Source: Paramecium sonneborni (lineage: Eukaryota; Ciliophora; Oligohymenophorea; Peniculida; Parameciidae). Taken from it: a stretch of DNA of 64,000 nucleotides. Under the pieces are notes generated by a model. That model worked only from the letters and a program-made list of their open reading frames with translations. It was not told where the DNA came from and did not search any database. Location of the stretch: positions 377,481 to 441,480 of the forward strand of contig CAJJDN010000060.1 of assembly GCA_905182985.1 (NCBI GenBank), read 5' to 3'. Positions 13,218 through 25,973 of the stretch are shown here, in pieces (position 1 is the first letter of the stretch; each line of letters opens with the position of its first letter). A program made the position numbers and the translations under genes.

Positions 13218-13597
13218 ATGAAAATCTATTCATAAAGGTAAAATCTTTTTAAATCGAATAGATTTCTTTTTATTTAGGAAGAAAAAATATTTAGATCTAA
13301 TATTTCTAGGAGCATTTATTATATTGATAAGTTGAAATAGAAAGTAATTTGATAAGTTTAATAGGGATGAAGAAATAACTAAAAATGAAATAGAAATAGA
13401 AAATCAGTTTTTTTGATTGTTTGAAAAATAAAAATAAAAAAGATTGCAAAATGATTGATTCATTCATATCAATAAAAATAAGATAAGATAAAAAGAAAAA
13501 GAAATGTTTAAGAGTTTTTAACAAAATACAAAGAAATAATGATTTTAAATCATATTTAGAAAGTCTTTTATAAGTCTAGGATTAAATAATTGATTGA
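13218..13597 (+). CDS. Small Lys-rich protein, unknown (two tiny introns)
   Basis: A 108-residue protein assembled from three exons. Introns of 24 nt (13238-13261) and 29 nt (13344-13372) have GT...AG ends, and removing them gives 109 codons to TGA 13595-13597. It begins MKIYSQRFLFIQEEK, has a very basic middle (IRQDKKKKKCLRV) and ends in a helix-like segment NDFKSYLESLLQVQDQIID. No family is recognised. The stop lies only two bases from the stop of the convergent channel gene, which is tight even here. The evidence is frame restoration and composition only, so it may be a chance reading. Confidence 0.45.
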
Positions 13598-13599
13598 AT

Positions 13600-16350
13600 T
13601 CATATATTTTCTCTTATTATTATTGAATTAGCTGATGTTTAATCTTTTTTTTGCTTATTTTATTTTTATTTTTATGTTTTAGAAATTTTGTGGAACATAT
13701 ATTTACTTTTTAGAACTTTGATTTTTTTAGATCTAAATAGTTTTTAAAATCTTTGATGCTCTTATAAAACTATTTCTACATTATTCTAAGGAAAGTAGTA
13801 TTAAAACGAAAATACAGAATCAATCTCATCATCATAATATTTGTTATCTATTATTTCATCTAATTAATGAAAGCTTTTTAAATTATAATTAAATAAATCT
13901 TTATTTTCTTTTCTTACATCCTCTTTTATTGGAGCTAATTATAAACCAGATATAGAATTTTTAGCATCCATAGGGTAAATTGATTATATTGATTTTCTTT
14001 TTGATGTCATTGGAATATCATTATCAGAGTATCTAACACTTAAACGATTTGATTATCTTTTATTTTGGTTTAAATTGAGATCTTCTATGATTACTTATCC
14101 TTATTTACTTTATGCTGAGCTTTTTCTTGATTAATGTTAACCTAATTTTTAAAGAGAATCTCTAACTTTTGATTATTCTACTTCTATTGTATGATTTTTA
14201 TGGCTATCTTATGAAGAATTCTCTGAAGAAGTCTCGGATGGAAGGGAACCAATTTTCTATGTTTATTCAATTGAATCTTCATTATCTAAACTTTTGCGTA
14301 AAATATTAAAAAATCTTTTTTCAGATCTTCGAAAATTTGCTCTTTCTTATTCAGAATGAAATAAAGATTTCTTTACTAAAGCTTCAATATTTGGTTTATA
14401 AAATAGAAAGTGACAATCCCAAATAAGATGGTTTTAATCACATGCATAACATTTAAATTAGTCATTTTGATATTTTAACTACACTTAATCTTTCATTTGT
14501 TGAAATTTCTAATAGTCTATTGCATTATCTTTAATTAAGTTTAAAAAATCTTCTCTAGAAATTTTATAAAGTTAAGTAAATGTAACACTATATGCACTGC
14601 AAAATCTTGTTTATAATGATAAAAATTCTATTTCTCCAAAAGTTTATCCTTTTGTAAATATTTTCAAAATCTTCCCTGAATTATCATCAATCAATTAAAT
14701 TTCCCCCTTTTAAATAATATATATTGATTTATCATCATTATTCTATTATTTATAAATCAATTCTTTTGGTGTGCATTACTAAAATTTAACATGATCAGCA
14801 ACTAATCTTATTGTTGATTAAGAAAAATTCTTAATAAAAAAATCAGCTTATTTTAAGACTCTTAATTGAACATCTTATAATAGTTCTTGTCTTAAATTAT
14901 TTGATAATTAATTTAAAACAATATCAATTTCATTTTTACTTCCTTTATTTTCTTATTCAAAGAAATATTTAATATAATTTCTTATTCTGCTCTACAATGA
15001 TAATTAAACTTCATTAAATTACATATAATGATTAATTAACAGAAGTGTTCTTTTGTATACTTATTATTATGTATCGATATTAGTAAATATCTAACCAATA
15101 GAATTTATAGAAAATGCAAATATTCCACTAGCTAAAAACATCAATATAATTGAACAAAAAACTTCATAAATATTTTATCCTGTAACATCTCCATAACCTA
15201 CTGTGACCATAGTAGCTGTAGCCCAATAAAATGAATATCCATAACAATAAGATATTGGAGCATTAATTAATTCATATTTAATTATCCAAGATTCCTCAAA
15301 TAAATCCAGACTTTAAATACCAACATAGTACCAAACACAAGCCATAAAATGGGCAAAATAAAATATAACAATAATTAATTAGGATAAATTTGCAAGTTCA
15401 ATAAGAGTAGATTAAGTTGTTAGTGTTTCTTCATAAGTTTTTATTTTCTTTTTTAATTTAAAGAAGTTAAGTGAGAATTAAGTTAGAACAATGATTTCTT
15501 TGATTAGATATGTATCAATAGTTTACTCTCTTATAATAATTATTAAAGTAATTATGTAAATGATATCTTCGTACAATTCATATTTGATATAATAAAGAAG
15601 GATGAAAAGGCGATCCTTCATAATTTAGCCTTGATCGATAATACCAACATTTAATTTAATAATTAAATCAAAAATCATAAAGTAAACCAAGGTTTGTTCG
15701 ATATTCTTAATATCAGTAGAACCTTCAGGGTTGAAAGCCATTTTAAATGGAACCCACCATAACAAAAACATAATTTAAATAATTCTAAAAATTTGCCAAA
15801 TTAATATAAATTTGCTGGTTGGACTGAAGGTTGGAAGCTTAATTTTAATTGGTTCAAAAAAAACTTATTTTCTAATTTAATCTTAATTTGAATCTCCTAA
15901 ATAAGTTTCTTTAAGAAAATTAATCAGATTGGTTTTTTAGTTTTTAGGATAAATATAACCTATTCGCATAAGCTTATCTTTGACTTCTAATAATAGTTTG
16001 TTTCTATTTATGATTTATTTAATTCTTTTGATTGTAGGAACTTGAGTTATTGTTCGATTCTAGTAAAAAATTATGGATTACTTGCATAACTTATGAATTT
16101 CGTAAATTGAGACCATTATTTGATTATTATTAAATAGATTCTTTAACTGGTGTATCTGAGATTGATTCCCATGCTTAAATTTGAGATGACTCTGTATTTT
16201 TGTTTGGGACAGGATTTTAATCAAGTAAGATTGATTAAGGCTTAAATTTATCTTAAAATCTATCTGAGAGCCTAGCAGATGCTTAAAGATAGAGATAATT
16301 AAACCTTACTGAAGAGATAGATGATAATCTTCAGAGAATTAGTCTTCCAT
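13600..16350 (-). CDS. Voltage-gated-type K+ channel with cNMP-binding domain and CCHC motif (channel 1)
   Basis: A 916-residue intronless member of the EAG/CNG/HCN-like channel class. Membrane segments S1-S6 span about residues 190-420. The pore helix and filter read YWATATMVTVGYGD near residue 385, predicting K+ selectivity. After S6 a C-linker leads to a cyclic-nucleotide-binding fold (about 545-630) that keeps FGEIEF and an Arg in RFCSA, so ligand binding is plausible. At residues 633-646 (14413-14451) sits CYACDQNHLIWDC, a CX2CX3HX4C motif, followed by FLFYKPN. The long C-terminal tail (270 residues) is Ser/Gln-rich. Three relatives occur at 42997-52889. The gene converges on the tiny gene at 13218. 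Confidence 0.92.
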
Positions 16351-16392
16351 TTAAATATATTTATATGAATTGTAAATTAACACAAAATGAAT

Positions 16393-18229
16393 TCAGTCAA
16401 CATAATCAAAATCAATTGCATTAATTACAACTTCTTTGTGTTTTGAAACAATACCATCTATATCTGATTTTATTTTAGCTTCATCTTCATGCTTGATTTG
16501 AAATCTAGCTGTAAAAACTAATTTTTTTTCTTTATATTACCATAATTTCATTTCTTAAGGTTCAAAACCTCGATGATTTAGCTAAAAATTTTTGATTAAA
16601 TTATATACATCATGAGAAATGGCAGCAAGAACTTTTTTCCCTGAATAAGGTACATGCATTAATAATATTTTACTAGTATCTTTAAGTAAGGTAATTGTGG
16701 TTGTAAGAATAAGTAATGAAATAATAATGGAAGCTATAGGATCAGCCATATGAAATTAATAGTAATAAATAAGCAAAGCAGAAATAATGCATGCAACACT
16801 ACCTAAAGCATCAGCAAGAATATGTAAGTATACACCTGATAAATTATGATTATGATCGTGATGATGAGAACAATGATGATGATGTTTTTCTTCCAATTGT
16901 TCATCAACTTCTTCTGAATGTATATGTCCATGATTATGAAAGAAAAACAATCCAATAACATTGACTATTAATCCAAGGAATGATACAACCAACATTTTTT
17001 CAGGAAGTACTTCTTAAGGAGTAATAACTCTTTCAAAGGATTCTGAGATGATTTCAACCACTGCAAATAAAAGGAATACACCATTAGCATATCCAGATAA
17101 TATTTCAACTCTCTCATATCCAAAAGTGTATGTAGAATTAGCTTTTCTTTTAGCCATAAAACTAGCAAATAAAGCTATGGCTAAGGCACTTGAATCTATA
17201 AGCATGTGTAGTGAATCTGTAATCAATCCTAAACTATTACTAATCCAACCATAGATTAATTCAACAAACATGAAAGAAAAATTAAGAGAGAGTTGAATCA
17301 TCAATTTCTTGGAATCTTGATTATTTGATAGATGATTTAAGAAAGCTTGGAATGATATCTCATTATCTAAAAATATTGGATTAGTTTAGACTAATTGTAT
17401 TTCTTGTTCTTAATTTTCAAAGAGGTTTAAGATAGCTAAAACAAGAAGACTTATCCACATTATTTAATGGTTGAATGGATCAAATCCTTTATTTTCCAAT
17501 TCATAAATCAAAAATAAGAGACACATAATAATACCTATAAATTTGTTAGGTTATTCTTTATTTATATTGTAGGTTATCTTTTAGATAGCCAATAAGAATA
17601 AAGCTATCATTAACAAATTAAACATTGGGAATTCAATGATATTGAATCCTACTAATTCTTCTGATGCAAATATCTATGGAATTAGGAGAATGATAATACT
17701 TCATAGATGGATATTGTAAGGATTATTGCTAAAGCTAAAACATAGGATAATATGGTTGAAATCTCATCTTCTTTTTAATTGGAATGTTATTAAATAAGTT
17801 TCTTAGTAACTTTTTCAATAAGTGTTACTATAGTAAGTGAAAACAAGTTAATATTTGTTCCCCATAAGAATATAATGATAACAAAGAAGAATTGCGTGAG
17901 TTTAATTTTGTTAAAATTCTTAAAAGCCAATTAATCTGCCACGTATGAACTTATGATATAAAAGAAACTTACATCAAAAATGAAAACATGATAAGACTAT
18001 AAAGTGATGAAACATAATGGATTAGTTTTAAAGTAGAAATGACAAGGATTCTGAGTGGATTTGCAATCGATTTAGTTTTCAATGTCACAATCCTCCAGAC
18101 AAATAACAATATGAAAGTTATCATAAGGAGAGTATTGATTTCAAATATTTTTGGAATTTCCTAACCATAGATCTCTGATATAGACATTTTAATAGCCTAT
18201 TGTATGAAACATTGAATAAATGAATTCAT
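16393..18229 (-). CDS. Zinc transporter, cation diffusion facilitator of ZnT5/ZnT7 type
   Basis: A 595-residue transporter that would move Zn2+ from the cytosol into secretory organelles in exchange for protons. Introns of 23 nt (17950-17972) and 26 nt (17674-17699) restore the frame. The N-terminal half has about six extra membrane helices, as in ZnT5. The CDF core carries the two intramembrane metal sites in GLITDSLHMLIDS and HILADALGS, plus RVEILSGYANGVFLLF. Between helices IV and V is a His-rich loop (EEKHHHHCSHHHDHNHN). The C-terminal cytoplasmic domain ends in AIDFDYVD. The gene follows channel 1 on the same strand, with 42 bases between the channel start and the transporter stop. Confidence 0.92.
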
Positions 18230-18256
18230 ATTTATATTGATATAAAAAGATGAGTT

Positions 18257-19316
18257 TCATCTTCCAGACCATGAGGCAACTTATTTCTTGAACATAATGA
18301 TAACTTATTCAAGAATAGCGTTTTCTTCATCTCTCTTAGCTTTAGCTTCAGCATAATCAGCTCTCTTATTTTCCAAATCAGATTGTGCTTAATCTAAAGC
18401 ATCTTAAGATTCTTAAAGAATAATCTTTGATTTTGCTTATTAAGCCAAAGCAGCTTATATTTACTAAATAAAATAAATAATAAATAAATACAGTAGCTAA
18501 TCTATCAGCATAAACTTATTTTCTTTCATATTCAACTTTAAGATTAGAAACTTCAGCTTCACTCAATGAAACCCAACCAGCTAATTCCCATGAAGCATTA
18601 ATTTCATTAACTTCAAGAGCTTCAAGAGAAGCTTAAAGATTAGCTTCAAGTGATTCTAATACAGCTAAAACTCTTTCTGCTAATGTTGCTCCTCTACTTA
18701 CTGAACCATCTTCTTATTTATTTGCTAATTAGAGGAAAGATTCTATTTCTTATTCTTAGAATGTATTTCTGTATTGCTTTATTTTATCAGCAACACTTTG
18801 CACTTAAGCTAATTCAAACGAATCACCATTAATTATGTACCCTGCAACATCTTATCTAAGTACTCTTACTACTTCAAGTGCTTCTCTATTTTATTTAATT
18901 GATCTAACAAAAAGTTGATTACTTAAACATTATTCATCAAGTAATACACCAATCTTTCTTACTATTTCATCTTATCTTTATTCATTCCATGCAAGATAAT
19001 TCTTTGTATCTTACAATTCTTATTCAAATTATGCTCTATTTTCAATTGATTATTAGAATAATTTCTAATTCAAATTCTTTATTTTTGTAAATTATTCTAT
19101 TGTTTATGCACCTACCCATTCATCTGTTTCATTCTTTTAATCTGCTGCAAATTAAGCATCCTTATTAGATTGAATTAAATCATTCAATAAACCAAACACT
19201 GTATCGATGGCATCTCTTGCTTTTGTTCCTGTTTATAATAAAGCAAGAATCTAATCTTAAGTAGATGTGGCTGATGCCAATGTGACTAACAATACAAGGG
19301 CGATTGTCACTTTCAT
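18257..19316 (-). CDS. Trichocyst matrix protein-like secretory protein
   Basis: A 343-residue protein with a clear signal peptide (MKVTIALVLLVTLASA) and an otherwise helical, Gln/Ala/Glu-rich body. It has the heptad look and the closing helix (ILEQVIIMFKKQV) of Paramecium trichocyst matrix proteins, which are stored in docked secretory granules and expand on release. One 28-nt intron (18464-18491) restores the frame. Only one precursor-like body is visible, so proteolytic processing sites cannot be assigned. It lies 27 bases beyond the zinc transporter start, transcribed the same way. It could alternatively be another granule-content protein of the same superfamily. Confidence 0.75.
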
Positions 19317-19362
19317 TATTTAATAATAATTTATAAAAACGGGTAATTAAAATTAAATAAAT

Positions 19363-21570
19363 ATGAATGATGATGAGGGATTTATTTCTGAAGAATCAGA
19401 TTAAAATAATTATTAATTAAAACTACCCAAAGATATATTCATTGACACTTCTATCAACATTCAAATACCTATACATAATATTTAACATAAATGCGTCTAT
19501 TTAAAACATAAGCAAACATCATCATATAATTTCAAATATCATTTCAATGGATTACTAATAGATGATTATAAACTTATTAAATCTTAACCAATCATTAACA
19601 ATGGAATGTTTAACTCAGATTTTGAATCAGCAAATCTTTATGCAGCATATCAAATCAAAGAAAATGAATTTAATTTAATTTTATAAGATGATATAAATAC
19701 TGTTGGCTATTCATAATGGTTTTATTTTGAAGTCAATAATCTTTAAGGATAACTCCTCACTTTTCATATCATTAATTTAGTAATCATTCTCATTCCTATT
19801 TAGACTAAAGAATACAAATCATTAAAATAAGGTCTCTCCGTCATGATCAAAGATGGTCCATATTGGCAACCATTACAAACAAATATCAAATTTAAAACTT
19901 CACAATATTATAAATTAAAAGTAACAATCTTAATCATTTTTTTTGTTAGTACCCTTCACACATGTACAAACTATATTCCTTAACTATTATCATACCATCT
20001 ATACATAAATAGTTCAAATTGTCTCTTAATCATCCTTATACTAATTCGGATCTTTATGCTTTCCTTTAAAATGATTATCAAATCCTTACTACTTCACTCT
20101 CAGGTCTCAAAATACCCATCCTCAAATTTGGCTCACCAAATAATGATATTATTATTGTTATTGCTCGTTAACATCCAGGAGAAACTGTATCATCCTATGT
20201 TTGCTAAGGATTCTTAAGTGCTCTTCAAAAAGATAATAATATACTTACTCAAAAATTTCATTTCATAATCATACCACTCTTTAATCCTGATGGTGTACAA
20301 TATGGCAATTTTAGATGTGATTTAAGTGGTAAAGATCTTAATCGATCATGGCATAAACCTAATCCATTATTACATTCCTAAATTATAGAAACTAAAAATC
20401 TACTTAAAAATATTATTCAAACTAGAAATATCGTTTGCTTTATAGATTTGCATGGACATTCAAAAAAGTATCTATTCTATTCACTCTAGATTAAACTCTT
20501 TTATGTATGCTTGTAGAGGAGATCAAGATGCCGTACAATGTAGAATATTACCTTCAATATTTTCAAAAAATAGTAAATTCTTTGATTTTCAATCTTGTAC
20601 ATTCTCTCTTGAACCATCCAAAATGAAAACTGCCAGAGCCTTCGTTTTTAAATTAGTTAAGAAATATTATCCAAATCAAATTCATGATATATTTACTCTA
20701 GAAACTAGTTTCTTTGGATATAATGAATTTTATCAAATCAAACAATTTACTCAACATGATCTTTTATAAATTGGTTATGATCTCTACAAAAGCTTATTAC
20801 TTTATTATACAAATTCTACCTATAAATAACAAGTAGCTCTTGAATTAGAAATTAATAGACAATAATTCCATAATTAGGATCTCTATCATATTGAAGATCA
20901 AAGTGATTCTGATCCTGAAAATGGTATTCTTATATAAAAATAAACTAAATTAAAGAAAAGATTTGAAAAAAAAGTCTCCATTAATAAAGAAATTAATTTC
21001 ATTAAAAAATTATAATAACCCTAAATAACTTCTGTCAATAATAATAACTAGGCAAATTTTCGTTATTTTTCAATGCCCAAAAGTAAAATTGAAAAGAGAT
21101 AAATAAAGAGTTAAAGTTTTCATTAATAAATGAATATCACATAATCTTAAATTAAGGATCTCTAGGTTGATATCACTCCAACTAACAAAATTAAATTGAA
21201 AACACAATAATCCAATAATAACTAAGAAATGGAATAGAGCTAACATTAAATTTTAATTCCTTCACAAAAAAGGTAAAATTTCCAATTTTAAAAAACCAAT
21301 ATTGTTCCTCCAATCCATAATGGATTATCAATCAAAGTTGTTCAAAACAAAATTAAGAATGAATTACCTTATTAATAATAAAACTTATCTTTTTTATAAT
21401 AAATACGAGTCAATTAATCATTTTAAAGTACTTAATACAATAGCCCAGAAAATAAGAATTTAATCGTAATGTCAAAATCAATTTAGAAAAAAGATACATG
21501 GGATCCAAGATTGATATTTGAATTTTCACAAAAAGTTAAACGAAAAAATACACAGAATAAATTTATTTGA
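19363..21570 (+). CDS. Cytosolic carboxypeptidase (CCP/AGBL, M14 family)
   Basis: A 718-residue zinc carboxypeptidase of the CCP group, which trims glutamate side chains or tails from tubulin in cilia. The N-terminal beta-rich CCP domain has WFYFEV and the aromatic YPSHMYKLY. Catalytic motifs follow in order: ARQHPGE (zinc His and Glu, near residue 260), GKDLNRSW (substrate Arg), DLHGHSKK (third zinc His, near 350) and TLETSFFGY (catalytic Glu, near 430). Introns of 29 nt (19921-19949) and 22 nt (20468-20489) keep the frame; the second falls inside the third zinc motif. A Gln-rich tail of about 250 residues follows. The start is divergent from the trichocyst gene, 46 bases away. Confidence 0.93.
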
Positions 21571-22134
21571 TTAAACTTAATTTAATATATATTAATATTT
21601 TGGAAATTGATAAATACTTTTTTATTTTAGTATTTAAATAGTTTATTTAATGAAATAATTTTGCTTTTTCAAAATTGAATAACTTATAAATGAAAAATTT
21701 AGTTTTCTAAAATTGACAATTAAAGAAAATTTAAATTAAATTATTATAAAAAAATAAAATATCAATTCATAGATATTTTTTATTTATAACTAACTAATCA
21801 AAATTATTAATTTATGGGTATATACACTCATAGTTAGTTTTTTGCTAAATTACATATTGTATATGGATCATTATTTATAAATTTTTTTATATAGTTGTGT
21901 AATAATACAGTAGGCATTCTTGGAATGATTTAAGAATATTTTGAGATTAATTTTTAGAGTTACACCTCTGTTCTTTAGGTAAAGGTACTAATAGAATACA
22001 AGATATATTGATATTACAATGATAGAAAAATTGTTAATTATAATTTTAGGATATTCGATAGTATTTCTAATAGAGGGCAAATGAATATTTAAATTAATTT
22101 GTGATAATGAATATTAATTAAATTATAATCTTAA
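21571..22134. other. Gene-free stretch
   Basis: About 560 AT-rich bases between the carboxypeptidase stop and the kelch-MORC start. No reading frame, RNA gene or repeat was convincing. Short TATAG- and TACA-containing segments near 21815-21915 look a little like ends of eliminated sequences but lack a matching partner. Confidence 0.4.
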
Positions 22135-24770
22135 ATGAATTAAATTCAATAAGAGATTACAACAATCCCAACAAAAATCTTTAGAAATGCATAATGGATA
22201 TCGAAGAATTTAAGTGTAAATAAAAAAAAGAGTCCTAATTATCCTTGTAAGAGATGGGGTCATACAGCTGTGTTACATGACAAATACATGTATGTCTTCA
22301 GTGGTTGTGGGAAATCAGACAATGCTAGATAATGGGAATAAATTTATCGTATGGATTGTATCACATTTTAATGGGAAAGATTGAATAGTCCTTCTCCTAC
22401 CCACCCATCTGGTAGAGATTCTCATTGTTCTGTTTGTCTTCAAAATAAGCTTTATTTTTATGGAGGTTCAAGTAATGATAATATGTTGGGTGATTTTTGG
22501 AGCTTTGACATAGAGACATAAGAATGGACAGAAATATAAGTACCATAAGATATGCAAGCTAGAGAAGGTCATTCAATGGTAGCTTTATCATAGAGATTAA
22601 TTTATATATATGGAGGTTGGGATTAAGTTTAGAATACAATGACCGAATCACATTGGTTGTATGATATAAAAACAAACAGATTTTAATAAATAACAAATTT
22701 TACAGGAGATGAGATGATAAAATTAGAAAGTCATACAGCAAATAAGATTGGGGAGAGCCTTTATATATTTGGAGGTTAAGGATAGATGTCATAAAAACAA
22801 TTAATATTTTATAAGGATTTGTATAAATTGGATTTTGAGAATATAAATGATTTGGAACAACGTTTTGATCAATAAGATTTAGGTGAAGACAAAAAGTAAA
22901 ATGTTGAAAATAAGATTGTAATAAAAATAGAGAAAATTAAACCAAATGGATCCTAATAACCAACTCCTCGTGCTTCTCATTCTGCAGTAGCTTATGCTGA
23001 TCGATTTCTTTTTATTATAGGAGGAGAAGGGTATTTTTTGAAATTTAAGTTAGTTATCAAAATGATTAATAAAAAGATAATGAAGAGGAAGCGATAGAAT
23101 AAGATTAAGAAGATAATATGTAGAATTTAGATGAAGAAGAGAAGCCAATATTTCCTAAGAATGATATTTGGATATTTGAAACTGTTATGAGAGTAATAGT
23201 TTATAATTAAAGATTAGACTTGGAGTAAATTAGTACCAAAATCTAAGACTCCAATATTTTAACCAAGATTTTCTCATAGTTGTATTGTTTTTAAGGATTA
23301 ATTGATTATTTTTGGAGGATTAAGAAGCATGGGAGAAGTATTAGAAGATATAATGGTATTACATTTAAAAGATAGTGAAAATCATTTATAAAAGTTTTCA
23401 AGAGATGAAATGAAAAATGTTTGCAAATATTGTTAATTAATTTATGGAAATTAATAAGAGGAAGATATCTCTTTTAATAAAATTGCAGAAAATAATGCCA
23501 TTAGATAACCAAAATTATCTTTGACTTTTATAGATGAGTAATATATTTATCAAATTTAGAATTTCGAAATTAGTTTAATCACCAATGTCTTGTTTTGGAT
23601 TATTTTTAGATAATGCAAAATTATCAGAAGCTTCTGAATTAAAAATTGAATATGTTTATCGTTTGAGAAAAAAGAGATCTCAATATTCAACTGAAGATCT
23701 TTAGGAGAAAATACCTTTGATAATATTATTTGAAAAAGAAACTAAAGAATTAGAAGATCTAAGTGATTTTTTATTTAATTTTGATATTCCAAAAAAAAAG
23801 ATTTGTTTAAATAAATAAGATTATGATTAAATTACTAGAAATGGAGGAGAAGGTTTAATTTTAGAAGAATAGTAATAATTCAATAAAAAACAATATGCAT
23901 TAAATTTTAAAATAGCTTCACTTAGATTAGGTGATAGTGTTTTGATTTGTCATAAATCATTAAATAGTTATTATGTAGGATTTATTTCTATGAATAACCT
24001 TTTGAATCCTAATGATGAATCTTTAACATTCTATAATTATACACTTACTATAAGTAGTGAGAAAGAAAGAAAGGTAGATTCTCCTGAAAGTAAATATGTT
24101 TTATTGAATGCTGTTACTCATCTTTTAAGTGAAGAAGATTTTATTTTAAATTGCAATCACAACTATACTAAGATTTTTATCTTTGATCTTTTAAAAATAC
24201 ATTCTCATTAGAAAATATTTGAATTAAACATTAATAATGAAGACATTATTGCTAATTCTTTTTCTGCATTTAATCTCAAAAAAGAAGATGCAATTAGATA
24301 TCCTGATTATTCTTTAAAAGAATATATTAAATTCTATTCCTTAGATTAACTACCATATAAAGTTTATGTCAATGATCAACTGTAAACCTCTTCTTTCATG
24401 AAAAGTCGTACAGAAACAAAGTTCAAAGTTGTGTTATAAAATGATAAACTTATTAATAAATTAAATGAATGTACTGAGGCATATGGTATTAGCAAACTTC
24501 CTTAAAATAATTTAGGAATATTTTTATATTACTAAGGTAGATTAATAAACAGATACAAAAAATCTTTGGGATTGTTTCTGGGTGAATAATAATATACTGG
24601 ATATTTAAACCTATGTAAATTCATTAAACCTAATTTAACATGTGAAGTAACATTTCATTATAAATTATTAGGGTTTCTAAAACTCATATTTAACCTCAAT
24701 TTTATTTTAATTACTTGGATCATTGGAGGAAGAATGCGAATAATAGAAGAGAAAATAAGTTAAAGTTTGA
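22135..24770 (+). CDS. Kelch-repeat protein fused to a degenerate MORC-like GHKL ATPase module
   Basis: An 846-residue protein in five exons; introns of 23, 25, 22 and 25 nt (23031-23053, 23193-23217, 23538-23559, 24647-24671) sum to an exact frame. Residues 40-390 form kelch blades (LYFYGGSS, LIYIYGGWD, LFIIGGEG, LIIFGGL with paired Trp). From about 440 the sequence follows the MORC family: GLFLDNAKLSEASEL in the place of the ELIDNA motif, FKIASLRLGDSVLICHK in the place of FKSGSMRLGKDA, SLKEYIKFY, and the S5-type LGIFLYYQGRLINRYK and FIKPNLTCE. The catalytic Glu is Leu, no DNG motif is visible and the G2 box glycines are gone, so it is probably ATPase-dead. MORC proteins act on chromatin; the role here is unknown. 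Confidence 0.8.
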
Positions 24771-24890
24771 GTTCAATGATTTTATATTAATCTATATCAT
24801 CTATTCAATTCATCCCTTTAAAAAGCCAGTTCGTTGATTTTAAAATAAATATTTTATTTTTTTATGTAGTAAAACAATCTAAATTACAAA

Positions 24891-25790
24891 ATGAATGATA
24901 ATAATCATGAAACATTCTTTTATAATAGAGCTTAAAAAAGAAGAATACATGAACAAGATTATGCACTCAAAGTTATCTCACATACAAAAGTTGATAAAGA
25001 GACTATTCAATTAAGTGAATCATTATTTAACGCTAAAATTACTGCAAAATAATCATCTTGTATCATTAGAGATATCTAAAGAAGCGTTTAATAGAAAATC
25101 AAATTTTATGATGAATATTTGAAAAGCAATGATTCCTTCAGAAAATTAACAGATAGAAAAAGTTTAAGTCCAGACATTATCAAACCTTAAATAATCCAAA
25201 CATAATCATAATCTAAAAATTAGCTATTATCTGAATAATAAATCATTGATTAACATAGTCCTATCAAAAATAATTAATAAATAATGTAAACTTCAATCAA
25301 AAGTTCCAATCTAAAAGAATAATCTCAAAAATCTTAGAAATAATATACATAAAGTACTTCTCCAACAAAATAGCAACCAAATTCTTAAAGAAAAAGAACA
25401 GCACATAATTCATCTCCTTAAATTAAGCAAAAAAGTAACTCCTAATATATTCAATAAAAAGAGAGATAAAGTTGCTACTTAAAACTATAGGAAAGGGAAT
25501 CATAAAAGGAATATGAGGATACATTAACTACTAATAGACCCCTGACTGCTAAAGTGGCTGCAATCGCTGAACGAAATCAAGAATGGAAACAAAAACTAAA
25601 AAATAAAATGGATAACGAATAAAAAAAAAAATAACAAAAAGAAATGGTTGATTGTACTTTCAAACCAAGAATTAATAATTTAAGAAATTCTAAAAAATAC
25701 TAAAAAAGTGTTAGTAAAGAATTTTAGACAGAGATTAAAGAATTGATGCATCTTATTGATAATCAAAGTTCAATCAAAAGTAAGTAATGA
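24891..25790 (+). CDS. Gln/Ser-rich protein, unknown
   Basis: A 299-residue intronless frame (900 bases) of hydrophilic, Gln- and Ser-rich sequence. The first 80 residues are mixed charged and helical; residues 90-200 are low complexity. The last 80 hold a lysine-rich helix (NQEWKQKLKNKM) and CTFKPRINN, which resembles the FKPxIN motif repeated in many ciliate cytoskeletal and basal-body proteins. That resemblance is only suggestive. No membrane segment or enzyme motif is present. It is in tandem with the kelch-MORC gene, 120 bases downstream. Confidence 0.65.
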
Positions 25791-25973
25791 TAATAATAAT
25801 ATTAAATTTTTTGTTTATAGATTATTTAGAATAAAATTAAGTTTATTTAAATAAGTATCATATAAAAAATTTAGATTATTGGTCATAATTAAAAGTATTG
25901 TACTTAAGTTTCCTTAAATATCTTAAAAATAAAAAATTTTGACTTTTGGTTTTTATTTATAAATTTAATTTGT

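Noticed and set aside
21800..21920. A retained internal eliminated sequence with TA-flanked ends
   Set aside because: Only one end-like TATAG segment could be seen; no convincing partner end or interruption of a gene supports it.
23184..23199. A 16-nt ultra-short intron in the kelch-MORC gene
   Set aside because: A standard 25-nt intron at 23193-23217 restores the same frame and gives a normal kelch segment ending in TWSKL.
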